Source: Chitinolyticbacter meiyuanensis
GTDB taxonomy: Bacteria > Pseudomonadota > Gammaproteobacteria > Burkholderiales > Chitinibacteraceae
Reading direction: 5' to 3'
Length of the DNA: 64,000 nt
NCBI RefSeq assembly: GCF_008033135.1
Contig: NZ_CP041335.1
Location: forward strand, 1,303,925 to 1,367,924
This document shows, one piece after another, positions 21,501 to 29,508 of the stretch. How positions within the stretch are numbered: position 1 is the stretch's first letter; each line of letters starts with the position of its first letter. The notes beneath the pieces are model-generated. The model was not told the origin of the DNA and did no database searches. It saw only the letters and a program-made list of their open reading frames with translations. The translations under genes and the position numbers were made by a program.

Positions 21501-21945
21501 CGACGTGTTCAAGTGGACACTGGGTGACCAGTCGGCAACAGCGGGTGTGTCCAACGCCGGTGGCAGCAATGGGCTCTACTTGCCAAGCAGCACCAAGATT
21601 GTGGCCGGTGCGACCGACCTGATCGTGGATTTCAACGCCAGCACCACCAGTGGCAACAACGACAAGCTGGACCTGCGCGACCTGTTGCAGAACGAGTCGC
21701 ACACCGGCACCAACGTTGGCAACCTGGGCAACTACCTGCACTTCGAAACCATCAGCAACACCGCCGGCGGCAAGAGCACCATCGTGCATATCAGTCACGA
21801 TGGCGACTTTTCCGGCGGCTACAACAACGGGGCGGCGGAAGACCAGACCATCGTCCTGCACGGTGTGGACCTGGGCGCCACCGGCAACAACGATGCCGCG
21901 GTGATCCAGGATCTGCTGACCAAGGGCAAGCTGATCACCGATTGA
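11401..21945 (+). CDS. Giant LapA-type RTX adhesin, C-terminal part (continuation after frameshift)
   Basis: This is the remaining 3,514 codons of the same adhesin. The GTG at 11401 is just the first possible start after the frameshift and is probably not a natural start. In order, it holds the rest of the sixth 415-residue unit, four 326-residue units (12568-16479), two 110-residue units, and a PA14-like domain (about 17150-17700, LSAQYYAYHEG to KPELS). A cadherin-like domain and three more 110-residue units follow. After these comes a jelly-roll-like segment (19380-19960), then further cadherin-like domains. The end has RTX nonapeptides (GGAGDDKLYGG, GGAGNDLIVGG; 21328-21510) and a C-terminal type I secretion domain ending in LITD. 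With one base restored, the gene 4262-21945 would encode 5,894 residues. It is followed by a strong terminator. Confidence 0.9.
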   Translation: MNGQLTATDVDGDPLSFSKGSDPAHGTVTVNPDGSWTYTPNANYNGSDSFTVTVSDGQGGTDTVTVNVGITPVADPAVIGGDDQGAVTEDLGVVAGKLSDTGTLTVSDPDAGQSSFSAGAATPVGATLGGLTIDAAGHWTYQVDNAAVQYLKAGETKTEQFTVQSADGTSHVISVVITGTNDGPVANADVASTAINTPLSNIDVLANDTDVDGNPLTVTNASLVDPSKGTVTLNPDGTLNFVPASNVTGPVSISYQIKDSEGATATGTLTVNVGANTPPTGADQTVTLLEDGSHGFSAGDFGFNDSDVGQTFQAVRIDSLPGAGSLTLNGVPVSANQVINVADLGNLVFTPAANANGVGYASFTFSVQDSAGGFDTVPNTVRFNVTAVNDAPIAAPDSNTTAEDTPLTVTAANGLLANDSDVDGNPLTITQFSVANVAGTFTAGQTATIAGVGSLTINGNGSYSFVPAANYNGPVPVATYTVSDGTTTATSTLTLNVTAVADPTVTAPDTLTVAEDSGTSTGNVLSNDSDPDGPLSVSQFVVSGTTYTIAAGGSATATLAGVGTLVMNSNGSYSFTPATNYNGSVPPVTYTATDGTSSATNTLTISVTAVDDPSVLAPDSKTVAEDNVASGNVLSNDSDVDNVLSVASFSVTGVPGSFSAGQTATLAGVGSFTLGSNGDYTFTPVANWNGNVPQVNYTTNTGSSSTLNITVTAVNDAPIAAPDSNTTAEDTPLTVTAANGLLANDSDVDGNPLTITQFSVANVAGTFTAGQTATIAGVGSLTINGNGSYSFVPAANYNGPVPVATYTVSDGTTTATSTLTLNVTAVADPTVTAPDTLTVAEDSGTSTGNVLSNDSDPDGPLSVSQFVVSGTTYTIAAGGSATATLAGVGTLVMNSNGSYSFTPATNYNGSVPPVTYTATDGTSSATNTLTISVTAVDDPSVLAPDSKTVAEDNVASGNVLSNDSDVDNVLSVASFSVTGVPGSFSAGQTATLAGVGSFTLGSNGDYTFTPVANWNGNVPQVNYTTNTGSSSTLNITVTAVNDAPIAAPDSNTTAEDTPLTVTAANGLLANDSDVDGNPLTITQFSVANVAGTFTAGQTATIAGVGSLTINGNGSYSFVPAANYNGPVPVATYTVSDGTTTATSTLTLNVTAVADPTVTAPDTLTVAEDSGTSTGNVLSNDSDPDGPLSVSQFVVSGTTYTIAAGGSATATLAGVGTLVMNSNGSYSFTPATNYNGSVPPVTYTATDGTSSATNTLTISVTAVDDPSVLAPDSKTVAEDNVASGNVLSNDSDVDNVLSVASFSVTGVPGSFSAGQTATLAGVGSFTLGSNGDYTFTPVANWNGNVPQVNYTTNTGSSSTLNITVTAVNDAPIAAPDSNTTAEDTPLTVTAANGLLANDSDVDGNPLTITQFSVANVAGTFTAGQTATIAGVGSLTINGNGSYSFVPAANYNGPVPVATYTVSDGTTTATSTLTLNVTAVADPTVTAPDTLTVAEDSGTSTGNVLSNDSDPDGPLSVSQFVVSGTTYTIAAGGSATATLAGVGTLVMNSNGSYSFTPATNYNGSVPPVTYTATDGTSSATNTLTISVTAVDDPSVLAPDSKTVAEDNVASGNVLSNDSDVDNVLSVASFSVTGVPGSFSAGQTATLAGVGSFTLGSNGDYTFTPVANWNGNVPQVNYTTNTGSSSTLNITVTAVNDAPVPQAVTASGNEDTVIAVNLSGTDVDGTVASFKLTGLPANGTFYSDAAATNPLTLASVINATSNGATIYFKPNADWNGTNSFQYSATDNNGLVSTSNATGTITVNSVNDAPVPQAVTASGNEDTVIAVALKGTDVDGTVASFKLTGLPANGTFYSDAAATNPLTLASVINATSNGATIYFKPNADWNGTNSFQYSATDNNGLVSTSNATGTLTVLPVNDAPVAVNDPGTLSGLSAQYYAYHEGTDGANLTSLTMVRNFIAANTADATFVAKSFNYTLGNGDLGGNGNLQTFLGSDSASLNVDPENSSDAIIRMAGTVQLAAGTYNFKVTADDGYIILIDGVMVAQVNANQSPTGTVHPTFTVAEGGAHTIEILYWDQGGQAVFKPELSNNGGTSYQSLGSYTLGQEQPAFVTTEDNALTISPAALLGNDSDVDGDILTIVSVQAATHGSVALVNGNVVFTPASNYFGPASFTYTISDGHGGTSTATVNLNVTSVNDAPVPQAVTASGNEDTVIAVNLSGTDVDGTVASFKLTGLPANGTFYSDAAATNPLTLASVINATSNGATIYFKPNADWNGTNSFQYSATDNNGLVSTSNATGTITVNSVNDAPVPQAVTATGNEDTVIAVALKGTDVDGTVASFKLTGLPGNGTFYSDAAATNPLTLASVINATSNGATIYFKPNADWNGTNSFQYSATDNNGLVSTSNATGTITVNSVNDAPVPQAVTATGNEDTVIAVNLSGTDVDGTVASFKLTGLPGNGTFYSDAAATNPLTLASVINATSNGATIYFKPNADWNGTNSFQYSATDNNGLVSTSNATGTITVNAVNDAPTTTGGSVTGTEDTPLVLTWSQFNASDVDTPASGLSVKMIGLPADGTVQYNNGSSWVTVTANQLVSKADIDAGKLRFVPDTHESGSNAYSTTGTGDQKSDYAKFTYQISDGSVTSSTATMTVDITPVADKPTLTLNAPAAQTVFNTTWESVANSDDSSEGVNATTLEGWTLVTTPDSFSGGLNRFEVWSSGDQISNQAGTMITGVGAPGGNGNWLELNNASSNSLPQTLGIERSVSTAVGQVYTLSFDYAGRSGYSTAYTQIAILVDGVKVATYSSTSPQGGLNWEELKYSFTGDGNAHTIRIITDATSFDSSGRGAMIDDIKIESSSGIVAGNASGGKTEVTLANYVSGQLVDTDGSESLTYRFTGLPTGTVITTSGNSSGYVISNGGITISAAELASAKLVLPSSYTSGTLNVGVSSIATEGANASSDSTSGTLTLNVMATGLSKTTVTDTGSPVAVADSYTTPEDQSITFNPLSNDTLRDGARIAGFTQPANGSLTLNADGTLTYNPPANYNGTTTFSYTLIDGNGQNSTATVTLNVTPVNDAPVVDSHSITAKEGVPTALAIAAPTDVDGDRLTVTITGLPTQGTVMTEGGTVVQNGQVISINQLQNLVYVSPTTITSTTNVGSLSYRVNDGTTSTNGAIAITVTDNPNVITGHDGVGTYYVDGAESGAGNTFYVASSAYNAGNGQPAGGYDLRTVTTTGKEQVIFTGGSNDHVEAGAGNDIIFMGETQSNDNSVALTTQAEMFTGSRNMFMTTADSNLLNSSDKLVQTVVNQMQPVSDLANAGSGDDVIYGQGGTDALYGGAGDDKLYGGDGIDALRGGAGNDLIVGGSGSDLLRGDMGDDVFKWTLGDQSATAGVSNAGGSNGLYLPSSTKIVAGATDLIVDFNASTTSGNNDKLDLRDLLQNESHTGTNVGNLGNYLHFETISNTAGGKSTIVHISHDGDFSGGYNNGAAEDQTIVLHGVDLGATGNNDAAVIQDLLTKGKLITD
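12568..16479 (+). repeat. Four tandem 978-bp coding repeats
   Basis: Units start at 12568, 13546, 14524 and 15502, each 978 bp (326 codons). Each encodes three cadherin-like domains of about 105-110 residues that start with PDS/PDT and a glutamate-aspartate pair. The only internal difference noticed is synonymous: GGC in unit 3 (C at 15012) where the others have GGA. The extreme 3' end of unit 4 also varies slightly. Confidence 0.96.
16480..17139 (+). repeat. Two 330-bp coding repeats (first group)
   Basis: Units at 16480 and 16810 encode a 110-residue domain beginning APVPQAVTASGNEDTVIAV. The copies show scattered synonymous differences, unlike the homogenised arrays upstream. The main protein difference is NLSGTDV against ALKGTDV. 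Confidence 0.95.
17971..18960 (+). repeat. Three 330-bp coding repeats (second group)
   Basis: Units at 17971, 18301 and 18631 are of the same 110-residue family as 16480-17139. They are separated from that pair by a PA14-like and a cadherin-like domain. NLSG/ALKG and ANGT/GNGT variants are shuffled between copies, which suggests recombination between the two groups. Confidence 0.95.
21328..21510 (+). repeat. RTX calcium-binding nonapeptide block
   Basis: About six GGxGxDxUx-type nonapeptides are encoded here (GSGDDVIYG, GGAGDDKLYGG, GGDGIDALRGG, GGAGNDLIVGG, GGSGSDLLRGD, MGDDVF). They bind Ca2+ and drive folding outside the cell in type I secreted proteins. The block lies about 145 residues before the C-terminus, as in LapA-class adhesins. 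Confidence 0.93.
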
Positions 21946-21961
21946 GGCTGCGGCCCCATTG

Positions 21962-21992
21962 AAAACGGCGCTCCGCGGAGCGCCGTTTTTTT
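21962..21992 (+). terminator. Bidirectional rho-independent terminator between adhesin and lapD
   Basis: A near-perfect palindrome AAAACGGCGCTC-CGCG-GAGCGCCGTTTT is followed by more T. It is flanked by A on the left and T on the right, so it can end transcription from the adhesin (+) and from lapD (-). Confidence 0.9.
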
Positions 21993-22005
21993 ATGCAGGT
22001 GCCGA

Positions 22006-23928
22006 TCAGGTGGAAGCGCGGTTGGTCGTCACTGGACCGGTCATGCCCTGCACTCCGAGTTTGGCGAGCATGTCCCATTCGGCATTGGTCTGCACGCCCT
22101 CGGCGATGGTAAGCAAGCCGTTGCCGTCGGCCACGCCGACGATGGCCTTGATCAGCTGCTGGTTGCCGGCGTGCGCCTCGATGCCCTGGACGAAGCTGCT
22201 GTCGATCTTCAGGTAATCGAGCTGCAGTTCGAACAGCTGCGGAATGCTGCCGAAATGGCGGCCGAAGTGCTCGATGCCCACCTTGCAGCCCAACGGACGC
22301 AGCCGGCGGGCGAACTCGGCGAGCGCCAGCATTTCGTCGCGGAAACCGAATTCGTTCACTTCCAGCCACAGCCTGCCGGTATGCGCCTTCTGGCTGCGCA
22401 GCAGCTCCAGCAGTTTGTCGACGAACTGCACATCGGCAATCGAGACGGCGGACAGGTTGACCGCCACATCGGCCTGGCTGTGCGCCAGTTCGGCGCAGGC
22501 GAGGCGCACGGTTTCCAGATCCAGCGCGCTGGTCATGCCCAGCCGGCTGGCCATGGGCATGAAGGTGCCGGCGGTCAGCAGCTGGCCATCTGCTTGCTGC
22601 AGCCGCAGCATCAGTTCGCGATGCCAAAGCTCACCATCGCGGCGCAGGACCGGGTAGCTGGCGAGCCGGAACGCGCCTTCGTCGAGTGCGTGGCGCAGTA
22701 CCTGCTGCCAATCCTGGCCGGAACGGGCGGGCAGGGCACTGCCCAGTTGCGCCGCGTGGATGCCGTTGCTGCTGCCTTCAGCCTGGGCCAGCGCTTCATC
22801 GGTGCGCGCCAGCACGGTGCCGATGGCCTCGCCGGCGCGGTATGGGGTGATGCCGATGGCGGCGAGGTCGTGCTGGTCGGCGAGCTCGGCGCGTCGCAGC
22901 TCGGCGAGGCCCGCCTGCATGCGCTCGGCCAGTTCGCCGGCGCGCGCCGCATCGTCGCCCGGGAGCAGCACGGCGAAGTCGGCGCCGTTCAGCCGGGCCA
23001 GCAGCGCATCGGGCTCATGGCCGAGCACGGCACCAAGCTTGCCGGCCACCGATTGCAGGAACTGGTCGGCCCGTTCGCGGCCGAGCCGGCGGTTGAGTCC
23101 CATCAGATCGCGCAACCGCAGCAGCAGCAGGGCGCCTTCCGGGGCCGATTCCTCGTCGCCCAGCGCCTGTGCCAGTCGCCCCATGAAGAAACTGCGGTTG
23201 GGTAGCTGGGTGAGCGCATCGCGGTTGGCTTCGCTGCGCAGTGCGTCGATGCGTGCTGCCTGTTCGGCGAACATGGTCTTCACCCGCTCGACCATGGTGT
23301 TCATCGCCTGCACCACGGCGCGCAGCTCGGTCACCCGCGGTACGGGGATGGTGACGAAACGACGCTCGCTGATCGCTTCGGCCTGGCCCACCATCTGCAC
23401 GATCGGGCGCTTCACCCACAGGAACAACCGGTGCAGCACCAGCCCTGACAGTAGGCCGGCGGCGCTGATCCACAGCAGCAGCTTGACTGCGCCATCCCAC
23501 AACGACTGGTAGGCGAAGCGCGAGTGCGCCATCACGGTGACGCGGCCTGCCTGCTTCCAGCCATCGCTGACATCGGCCTGCCCGGCACTGACCTCGATCG
23601 GGAACAGGTCGATGAACCATTGCGGCACGCTGCCAGTCTCCCCGGGATTGACGCGCTCGGCGACGACCTTGCCGCCAGTATCGCTGTAGCGCACCACCTC
23701 GAAGTGGCCGCTGTCGAACAGCGCAGTGACCATCAGCTCAATGGTGGCCTCGTCCTTGGGCTGCTGCGTCATCGACAGCGCCAAGCTGGCTGCGCTGTCG
23801 GTGCTTTGCGCGTACAGCTGCTGTTCCAGGTAGTTGCGTGCCGTATAGAGGCTGACAATGAAGCTGCCAAGGAAGGCGATCACGGTGGCGGTGATCACCA
23901 GCAGCCAGAGTTGTCGGAGCAATGACAT
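22006..23928 (-). CDS. lapD: LapD-type c-di-GMP receptor (inside-out signalling protein)
   Basis: This inner-membrane receptor binds cytoplasmic c-di-GMP and sequesters the protease LapG in the periplasm, so that the adhesin stays on the surface. The 640-residue protein has TM1 (about 5-28), a LapD/MoxY-type periplasmic domain with Trp124 in an SDGW loop (LapD Trp125 contacts LapG), TM2 (about 148-170) and HAMP. Degenerate GGDEF (RLNGADF at 312-318) and EAL (HREL at 436-439) domains follow. Loss of both catalytic signatures fits a receptor rather than an enzyme. The start is at 23928, where AGGA sits about 8 nt upstream; the longer upstream frame would overlap lapG. It lies 10 bp downstream of lapG. 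Confidence 0.95.
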   Translation of the reverse strand: MSLLRQLWLLVITATVIAFLGSFIVSLYTARNYLEQQLYAQSTDSAASLALSMTQQPKDEATIELMVTALFDSGHFEVVRYSDTGGKVVAERVNPGETGSVPQWFIDLFPIEVSAGQADVSDGWKQAGRVTVMAHSRFAYQSLWDGAVKLLLWISAAGLLSGLVLHRLFLWVKRPIVQMVGQAEAISERRFVTIPVPRVTELRAVVQAMNTMVERVKTMFAEQAARIDALRSEANRDALTQLPNRSFFMGRLAQALGDEESAPEGALLLLRLRDLMGLNRRLGRERADQFLQSVAGKLGAVLGHEPDALLARLNGADFAVLLPGDDAARAGELAERMQAGLAELRRAELADQHDLAAIGITPYRAGEAIGTVLARTDEALAQAEGSSNGIHAAQLGSALPARSGQDWQQVLRHALDEGAFRLASYPVLRRDGELWHRELMLRLQQADGQLLTAGTFMPMASRLGMTSALDLETVRLACAELAHSQADVAVNLSAVSIADVQFVDKLLELLRSQKAHTGRLWLEVNEFGFRDEMLALAEFARRLRPLGCKVGIEHFGRHFGSIPQLFELQLDYLKIDSSFVQGIEAHAGNQQLIKAIVGVADGNGLLTIAEGVQTNAEWDMLAKLGVQGMTGPVTTNRAST

Positions 23929-23938
23929 CGTTGAATCC

Positions 23939-24619
23939 TCAAGGATCGTAGCCCTGCGCCTGCATGCGCAGTAGCAGATTGGTCCAGCGCGACAGTCGTT
24001 CGACCGGCGCAGGGGCCGCGCCGCCGACATACACGCCGTCGCGGTTGAAGCTGAACACCGGCAGCAGGTCCGGCCGGCGCGAGGCCGGGCGGATCTCGCC
24101 GATCAGGTTGTCGAGTACCAGCGGCTCGGCCTGCGGGGTGTCGTAATAGGTCAGTACCATGTGCGCCTGGGTCACCTTGCTTTGTGGCCCGCCGATGCGG
24201 GCCTTGACGTAGGTGAGGCGCAGCTTGGCCGGCTCGACCCCGGCCTCGACCAGGGTGAAGTACTTGGCAATGGTGAAATCCTCGCAATCACCGCCCATCT
24301 TGCCGATGGTTTCCAGCGGTGTCGCCCAGTAGTCGGCTTCACCCCAGAGCGCACTGTCGTCTAGAAAGGCGATATGGCGGTTGAAGAGATCATTGATGCG
24401 GGCCAGCCGTACGTCGTCGGGCGCGCCACGCAGCTCGCCGATCAAGCGACGCCAGTCGGTATACAGGGTGATGGGCTTGCTGCCGAAGCGCTCGCCAAGA
24501 AAGGCCTGCATGCGCGCGGTGTTGACGGCGGCAAGGGCAAGGCCCAGCGACAGCAGGATTGTAAGAAATCCGCTGAATACTGGGAAAGGTTTTATCCGGT
24601 AACCGGAACTAAACCACAC
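23939..24619 (-). CDS. lapG: LapG-type periplasmic cysteine protease
   Basis: This transglutaminase-like (BTLCP) protease cuts the adhesin retention module at the TAAG site when c-di-GMP is low. The 226-residue protein has an N-terminal hydrophobic helix (about 12-32) for export or anchoring. The expected catalytic triad is visible: Cys112 in GGDCEDF, His153 in QAHMVL and Asp170 in LVLDNL. The start is GTG at 24619; an in-frame stop lies shortly upstream and there is no ATG before the signal helix. lapG-lapD are co-oriented 10 bp apart, and lapE is divergent, so the 172-bp gap upstream probably holds both promoters. Confidence 0.94.
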   Translation of the reverse strand: MWFSSGYRIKPFPVFSGFLTILLSLGLALAAVNTARMQAFLGERFGSKPITLYTDWRRLIGELRGAPDDVRLARINDLFNRHIAFLDDSALWGEADYWATPLETIGKMGGDCEDFTIAKYFTLVEAGVEPAKLRLTYVKARIGGPQSKVTQAHMVLTYYDTPQAEPLVLDNLIGEIRPASRRPDLLPVFSFNRDGVYVGGAAPAPVERLSRWTNLLLRMQAQGYDP

Positions 24620-24728
24620 GTTGGTAAGCTCTATGCTGACGGATTAAAAAGGGTTGGTCCTACGCGCAATGCCGGCAAAACGGTTGTTTTCGCAGACAGC
24701 AGGCCAGAATGCACGCCTGTTCTCTGCT

Positions 24729-24761
24729 AGAATCGGGGAAAAAATATTGTCGATATTGTCA
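24729..24761 (+). promoter_or_regulatory. Candidate lapE promoter with extended -10 and a direct repeat
   Basis: TGC-TAGAAT (-10 at 24729-24734, extended TGn) lies 58 bp before the lapE ATG without a good -35. Just downstream is the direct repeat ATATTGTC-G-ATATTGTC (24745-24761), whose position in the early transcript or promoter region suggests a regulator site. The regulator is unknown. Confidence 0.45.
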
Positions 24762-24791
24762 GAAAAACGAACATCTTCGAAGGGGTAGTCC

Positions 24792-26600
24792 ATGCGATGC
24801 CGACCGTTGTTACTCGCTCTCTCCCTGGCCTTGGCCGGGACCGCTCAAGCAACCACGCTCGATCAAGCCGTCGAAAAGACCATCCTGCGCAACCCGGATG
24901 TAAAGACCCGCTGGTACCAGTTCCGCGCCAGTAGCGAAGCACAGCGTGTTGCCGAAGGCGGCTTCCTGCCCCGCGTCGACCTGCAGGCCGGTGCCGGTCA
25001 GGTCTGGCAACATGATGAGGGTAGCAGCAAGGATAACTATTACAACCCGAGCGCCACGCTCTCGTTGCGCCAGTTGCTGTTCGATGGCTTCGCCACCCGC
25101 GATCAGGTTCGGCGCCTCGGCTACGACAAGCAATCCGCCTATTTCGAACTGCTGGCGAGTTCCGATGAATTCGCGCTGCAGGCTGTGGCCGCCTACTACG
25201 ACGTGCTGCGTTATCGCGAACAGGCCGATCTGGCCCGACGCAACCTGGCAACCCACCAGGATATCTACAAGCTGATCGAGGAGCGCACCCAGGCCGGCGT
25301 TGGCCGTCGGGTCGACCTCGAGCAGGCTGCCGGTCGCCTGGCTCTGGCCGAATCCAACCTGATGACCGAACAGGCCAACCTCTACGATGTGTCGGCACGC
25401 TATGCCCGGCTGGTCGGCGAAGAGGCCGACGAGCTGACCCGTCCGGCTTCGCTCGATACCGCGCTGCCGCAGGCCAGCGAACTGCTGTCCCTGGCGGTGA
25501 AGCAGAATCCGTCGTTCCAGGCCTCGGTTGCGGCCATCCGCGCGGCACGTGCCGGGGTGGGCGTGAGCAAGTCTGGCTACTACCCGACACTGGAGCTGCA
25601 GGCGAGCCAGGGTTACGAGCGCAATCAGGACGGTGTCGATGGAGACTACCGGACCAGCCGCGTGATGCTGATGCTCAACTACAACCTGTTCAGTGGCGGC
25701 GCCGACCGCGCCCGCGAGCGGCAATCGCTGGAGCAGCTGAATGCGTCGTTCGAAGTGCGCGACAAGGCCTGCCGCGACATCCGTCAGAGCACGGCCATTG
25801 CCTGGAACGATGTGCAGCGGCTCAATCGCCAGCTGACCTACCTCGAGCAGCACGAGCTGTCCACGCGCAAGGCGCGTGATGCCTATCGCCAGCAATTTGA
25901 TATCGGCCAGCGTACCTTGCTCGACGTGCTCGATACCGAGAACGAACTGTTCGATGCGGCGCGCTCGCTGGTCAATGCCCGCATCGATCGCGAAATCGCA
26001 GTGGCGCGCGTGCTGGCACAAACTCACCAGCTGCTACCGACGCTGAAGCTGGCGCCGCTGCAAGGCGACATCAACACCAACGAATTCGGCGGCGGCGAAC
26101 TCACCGACGAGCAGATCGGCTGCGCGCTCAACCTGCCGGACAGCTCGGCGCAGTATGCCGAGCCGCTGCCGCTGGCGCCGCTGAAACAGGGCGCGCCCGA
26201 TGCCGTGCCGCGTAGCATCGAGCCGGCCGCGGTCAAGCCGGTGTCTTCTGCCCCGGTTGCGCCGCAGTCGCTGCAGCAGTCGATCGACGGCTGGGCCAAG
26301 GATTGGTCGAACAAGAACGTGCAGGGCTACCTCGCCCGCTACGGCAGTGAGTTCAAGCCCGAAGGTGGGCTTGATCGCGCGAGCTGGGAAGCGCAGCGCG
26401 GCGACCGGCTGAATCGGCCCGGCGCGATCACCGTGAAGCTTGAGGACATGAAGGTACTCAAGCAATCGTCGCGTGCGGCCGAGGTCCAGTTCACCCAGCA
26501 TTACGCCGCAGCTGGCTACAGCGACAGCGTGCAGAAGCAGCTGATCCTGCAGCAGGAAAAGGACGGCTGGAAGATCGTGCGCGAGCGCGTACTCGATTGA
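24792..26600 (+). CDS. lapE: TolC-family outer-membrane channel (LapE-like) with extra C-terminal NTF2-like domain
   Basis: This is the outer-membrane duct of the LapBCE secretion machine. The 602-residue precursor has a signal peptide (1-20, ending GTAQA), two TolC/OEP repeats (about 21-430, including RQLLFDGFATRDQVR and LNYNLFSGGADRARERQSLE), and a Pro/Ala-rich linker (about 450-490). A C-terminal domain of about 105 residues (SIDGWAKDWSNKNVQGYLA to WKIVRERVLD) resembles the NTF2-like domain found in Cds6/L,D-transpeptidase proteins. That domain is not part of classical TolC. The start at 24792 has AAGGGG 8 nt upstream. The gene is divergent from lapG and ends in a terminator shared with the Nudix gene. 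Confidence 0.92.
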   Translation: MRCRPLLLALSLALAGTAQATTLDQAVEKTILRNPDVKTRWYQFRASSEAQRVAEGGFLPRVDLQAGAGQVWQHDEGSSKDNYYNPSATLSLRQLLFDGFATRDQVRRLGYDKQSAYFELLASSDEFALQAVAAYYDVLRYREQADLARRNLATHQDIYKLIEERTQAGVGRRVDLEQAAGRLALAESNLMTEQANLYDVSARYARLVGEEADELTRPASLDTALPQASELLSLAVKQNPSFQASVAAIRAARAGVGVSKSGYYPTLELQASQGYERNQDGVDGDYRTSRVMLMLNYNLFSGGADRARERQSLEQLNASFEVRDKACRDIRQSTAIAWNDVQRLNRQLTYLEQHELSTRKARDAYRQQFDIGQRTLLDVLDTENELFDAARSLVNARIDREIAVARVLAQTHQLLPTLKLAPLQGDINTNEFGGGELTDEQIGCALNLPDSSAQYAEPLPLAPLKQGAPDAVPRSIEPAAVKPVSSAPVAPQSLQQSIDGWAKDWSNKNVQGYLARYGSEFKPEGGLDRASWEAQRGDRLNRPGAITVKLEDMKVLKQSSRAAEVQFTQHYAAAGYSDSVQKQLILQQEKDGWKIVRERVLD

Positions 26601-26618
26601 GTCGACTTCCGCTTCACG

Positions 26619-26645
26619 AAAACGGGCGCCGTGGCGCCCGTTTTT
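26619..26645 (+). terminator. Bidirectional terminator between lapE and nudF
   Basis: AAAACGGGCGCC-GT-GGCGCCCGTTTTT forms a strong GC stem with A-run and T-run flanks. It lies between convergent genes ending at 26600 (+) and 26655 (-). Confidence 0.92.
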
Positions 26646-26654
26646 CTTGCCCGG

Positions 26655-27203
26655 CTAGCGTGTTGCGCGGTGCTGCAGCCAGAACAGCCCGGAGACTGTC
26701 TTGGCATCGGTGATGCGGCCGCTCCGCACGCCGTCCACCAGCTCGTCCATGCCCATGGCCACCGTTTCGACAAACTCGCCCTCGTCCAGTCGGGCTTCTC
26801 CGGCAGTGAGGCCGCGCGCGATGAACAGGTGTATCTCCTCGGTGGTGTAGCTGATGATGGGGTGCAGCACGCCGAGGTAATCCCAGTCCCGCGCGGTGTA
26901 ACCGGTTTCTTCCAGCAGCTCGCGCTGGCCGCAGGCAAGCGGTGTCTCGTCCGGATCGAGCTTGCCGGCCGGGAACTCGATGAATACCCGATCGAGCGGA
27001 TAGCGGAACTGGCGCTCCATCAGCAGGCGCCCGTCGTCCAGCACCGGGATCACCATCACTGCACCGGGGTGCAGCACGTATTCACGAGTGGCCAGCCCAC
27101 CGTCGGGCAGGCGGACGGTGTCGCGGTTGATGTGCAATAGAGCGCCGTCGAAGACGCGCTCGCTCTCGACTCGGGTTTCGATCAGGTGCTGGTCGTTGGC
27201 CAT
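26655..27203 (-). CDS. nudF: Nudix hydrolase, ADP-ribose pyrophosphatase family
   Basis: This enzyme is expected to hydrolyse ADP-ribose or related nucleoside diphosphate sugars. The 182-residue form contains a full Nudix box at about 80-102 (G-x5-E-x7-REELEE-x-G pattern, here ending RELLEETGY). The upstream LPDG...REYVLHPGAVMVIPVLDDG segment is typical of NudF proteins. The start is uncertain: ATG at 27203 gives the best family-like N-terminus, while ATG at 27239 and GTG at 27296 are in frame but lack convincing ribosome binding sites. It lies downstream of acs on the same strand, 156 bp away. Confidence 0.85.
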   Translation of the reverse strand: MANDQHLIETRVESERVFDGALLHINRDTVRLPDGGLATREYVLHPGAVMVIPVLDDGRLLMERQFRYPLDRVFIEFPAGKLDPDETPLACGQRELLEETGYTARDWDYLGVLHPIISYTTEEIHLFIARGLTAGEARLDEGEFVETVAMGMDELVDGVRSGRITDAKTVSGLFWLQHRATR

Positions 27204-27359
27204 GGCGGGAACCGGTTGAGGGGATGGCCGATTGTCCATGGCGTGGCAGTCAGTGGGAAGGGGCGGCGCTTGCGCCGGCGCAAAAAAATGGCCCACCGTA
27301 TCCGGAGGGCCTCAAGGTTACTGCCGTGACTGGTTACTACAATCTGCCGCCTGTTCCGA

Positions 27360-29330
<1,971 letters not shown>

Positions 29331-29377
29331 TGCTGCTCCTTCTTGCCGAAAGTGTCAGTAACGCGAGGATGCGCGCT

Positions 29378-29443
29378 AATGTAAAACCCTTAGCCGCTGC
29401 AATCCAATCGTGTTTTCTGATCCGGGGTATCAGTTCTGCTGAT
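29378..29443 (-). promoter_or_regulatory. acs promoter with triple CTGAT/ATCAG operator
   Basis: Read on the minus strand, the operator is ATCAG-N5-CTGAT-N7-ATCAG (29443-29417). It is followed by a -35 TTGGAT (29407-29402), an 18-bp spacer and a -10 TACATT (29383-29378), about 48 bp before the acs ATG. The same architecture occurs at 31228-31293 and 33463-33529. Operators just upstream of -35 are typical of LysR-type activators. Confidence 0.75.
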
Positions 29444-29448
29444 CTAAG

Positions 29449-29467
29449 TTGCACCAACTTGGTGCAA
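29449..29467. promoter_or_regulatory. Perfect 9-bp-arm palindrome TTGCACCAA-C-TTGGTGCAA
   Basis: The palindrome lies between the acs operator and the terminator of the MHS transporter gene. It may be a second regulator site for acs. Related TGCACCA/TGGTGCA segments recur beside the operator at 31271-31299. Function unknown. Confidence 0.4.
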
Positions 29468-29491
29468 AAACAGGGCGCCTCAGCGCCCTGT
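29465..29491 (-). terminator. Terminator of the MHS transporter gene
   Basis: On the minus strand, ACAGGGCGC-TGAG-GCGCCCTGT is followed by TTTTTG, 17 bp after the stop at 29509. Confidence 0.88.
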
Positions 29492-29508
29492 CGTTGGGGG
29501 AGCGTGGT

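Noticed and set aside
19156..21861. 901-codon antisense frame opposite the adhesin C-terminus
   Set aside because: No recognisable motifs; the sense strand encodes RTX and T1SS signals with correct frame.
27261..27288. GC hairpin TTGCGCC/GGCGCAA followed by an A tract near nudF as a terminator
   Set aside because: For the minus-strand genes the T tract would precede rather than follow the stem, and for the plus strand the tract is A; neither orientation makes a terminator.
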